The translations under genes were made by a program, and so were the position numbers. The notes under the pieces are model-generated. The model was not told the origin of the DNA. It saw only the letters and a program-made list of their open reading frames with translations, and made no database searches. Positions 36,271-37,102 of a DNA stretch of 37,102 nt are shown here, piece by piece. Position 1 is the first letter of the stretch; every line of letters begins with the position of its first letter. This stretch comes from Thermoplasmata archaeon (GTDB lineage Archaea > Thermoplasmatota > Thermoplasmata > Lutacidiplasmatales > UBA184), in NCBI GenBank assembly GCA_021790425.1, contig JAJYEA010000013.1, forward strand, positions 5,915 through 43,016, read 5' to 3'.

Positions 36271-37102
36271 ATGATGCCCCCGCCGTTGACGGCCTGCCCG
36301 TGGTGCTTCACCCCGCTCCAGAACTCGGCCTGCCCCGTCTGTCAGGTGGCCTGGGTCCCCTCGGAGCCCTCCCCTCCTCCAGCGGCGCCCGTCCGTCCCC
36401 CGGTGGCCCCGAGGATCGCTCCCCCCGCACGGGCCGGACCCGCGGGAGCGGGCATCCCCCGCGTCGCGGCCCGGCCGGGCGCTCCCCCGCCCCGCATCCC
36501 CCCGAAGTCCCCCCGGAAGCCCGAGAGCGCCGCGAAGAAGTTCGGCCGCAAGGTGCTCCGCCAGTTCCTCCCCGTCCGCCTCGTCTGGATCTTCCTCATC
36601 GCGCTGGCCTACGCCGGCCACCTCCTCGACTCGGCGACCGGGCTCGAGGCGCTCGGCGCGCTCCTGGGGATCGCCGCGGGGGTCGACCTGGCGATCCAGC
36701 TCGGCCGGTTCACCACGGTCCGGGTGCCCGACGCGGCCCTCGCGATCGGCGCGTTCTACCTGGTGCTCGTGCAGCCCGGCGTCCTCACCCTGCCGCTCAT
36801 CGCGGTCCTCGTGGCGGGCATCGTGATCCGCCACGCCGTGCGGCTGAACGGGCATCCCTGGTTCAACCCGACGGCGCTCGGGCTCACGATCGGCTTCTTC
36901 CTCTTCGGCACGCAGGTGCCCTGGGCCGTCGGCAACAGCCCGCTGGACGAGGCCGTCATGATCGTCTTCGGGCTCGTGCTCATCCTCCGCCAGCGGAACA
37001 GCTGGAGGCTCCCCGCCTTCTTCCTCGCCACGGTGGTGCCCCTCCTCATCCTGACGCCGGTCCTCGTCGGGAAGCCGATCGCCCTCAACGAGTCCAACCT
37101 CT
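36271..37102 (+). CDS. Polytopic membrane protein with N-terminal zinc ribbon, possibly NqrB/RnfD-like (truncated by the window end)
   Basis: The 277 visible residues begin with a zinc ribbon (Cys9, Cys12, Cys21, Cys24; CPWCF and CPVCQ), then a 60-residue Pro/Ala/Arg-rich linker, then at least five hydrophobic segments from residue 104 onward. The stretch NGHPWFNPTALGLTIGFFLF (about residues 193-212) recalls the H-x-FNPAA-x-G-L segment of NqrB/RnfD-type subunits of ion-pumping electron-transfer complexes. The flavin-binding Thr motif of RnfD would lie beyond the window. I give this assignment as tentative; a different membrane family is possible. The ATG at 36271 is followed by a second ATG. 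It lies 64 bases after the CuA/PKD gene. Confidence 0.55.
   Translation, partial: MMPPPLTACPWCFTPLQNSACPVCQVAWVPSEPSPPPAAPVRPPVAPRIAPPARAGPAGAGIPRVAARPGAPPPRIPPKSPRKPESAAKKFGRKVLRQFLPVRLVWIFLIALAYAGHLLDSATGLEALGALLGIAAGVDLAIQLGRFTTVRVPDAALAIGAFYLVLVQPGVLTLPLIAVLVAGIVIRHAVRLNGHPWFNPTALGLTIGFFLFGTQVPWAVGNSPLDEAVMIVFGLVLILRQRNSWRLPAFFLATVVPLLILTPVLVGKPIALNESNL

Noticed and set aside
33771-36311. Minus-strand open frame of 846 codons opposite the PKD gene
   Set aside because: The product is almost only Gly/Arg/Val/Asp and mirrors the repetitive PKD gene. It has no promoter or ribosome-binding site and no known domain.

Overview
The window is GC-rich archaeal chromosome. It carries a near-complete archaeal S10/spc/alpha-type ribosomal protein cluster that includes the archaeal/eukaryotic-type proteins eS4, eL32, eL19 and the RNase P subunit Rnp1. 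It also carries SDO1, Nop5, a 20S proteasome alpha subunit, type IV pilins with class III signal peptides and TATA-type promoters. The proteasome alpha N-terminus (QMAYDRAITVFSPDG) and overall gene content suit a Thermoplasmatota-related euryarchaeote. That placement is an inference; no rRNA is present to test it.

Layout. 1-2695 (minus): secY, a DUF106/EMC3-like Oxa1-superfamily gene and the start of a CMP kinase gene. 2696-3028: divergent promoter region. 3029-14671 (plus): L3-L4-L23-L2-S19-L22-S3-L29-rnp1-S17-L14-L24-S4e-L5-S14-S8-L6-L32e-L19e-L18-S5-L30-L15, packed with 1-20 bp overlaps or very short gaps, followed 19 bp later by a SAM methyltransferase gene in the place where many archaea have secY. 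15472-19208 (plus): accessory genes for a DUF2079 membrane protein, a GNAT acetyltransferase, an orphan and an SPFH/zinc-ribbon fusion. 19353-19424 (minus): tRNA-Ala(UGC). 19500-19640: a stretch with strong RNA-like secondary structure. 19650-21870 (minus): two paralogous pilins, a PH-domain membrane protein and a double zinc-ribbon protein. 21957-24011 (plus): an amidohydrolase and thioredoxin reductase. 24040-26484 (minus): an orphan with an A/P/K-rich tail and an esterase. 26602-27996 (plus): folC.

27935-31909 (minus) is a tight operon psmA-SDO1-ahcY-gcvH-small membrane protein-dedA. It joins proteolysis, ribosome maturation, the methyl cycle and a lipoyl carrier. Upstream of it, on the same strand, are nop5 and an SDR gene. 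33804-37102 (plus) holds the most unusual pair. The first is an exported protein with a CuA-like cupredoxin domain followed by six PKD domains and a C-terminal membrane anchor. The second is a truncated multi-spanning membrane protein with an N-terminal zinc ribbon and a possible NqrB/RnfD-like membrane domain.

Several first genes of transcription units have a TATA-like element 21-31 bases before the start codon, which implies leaderless or nearly leaderless mRNAs. Operon-internal genes rely on overlaps and Shine-Dalgarno-like sequences.
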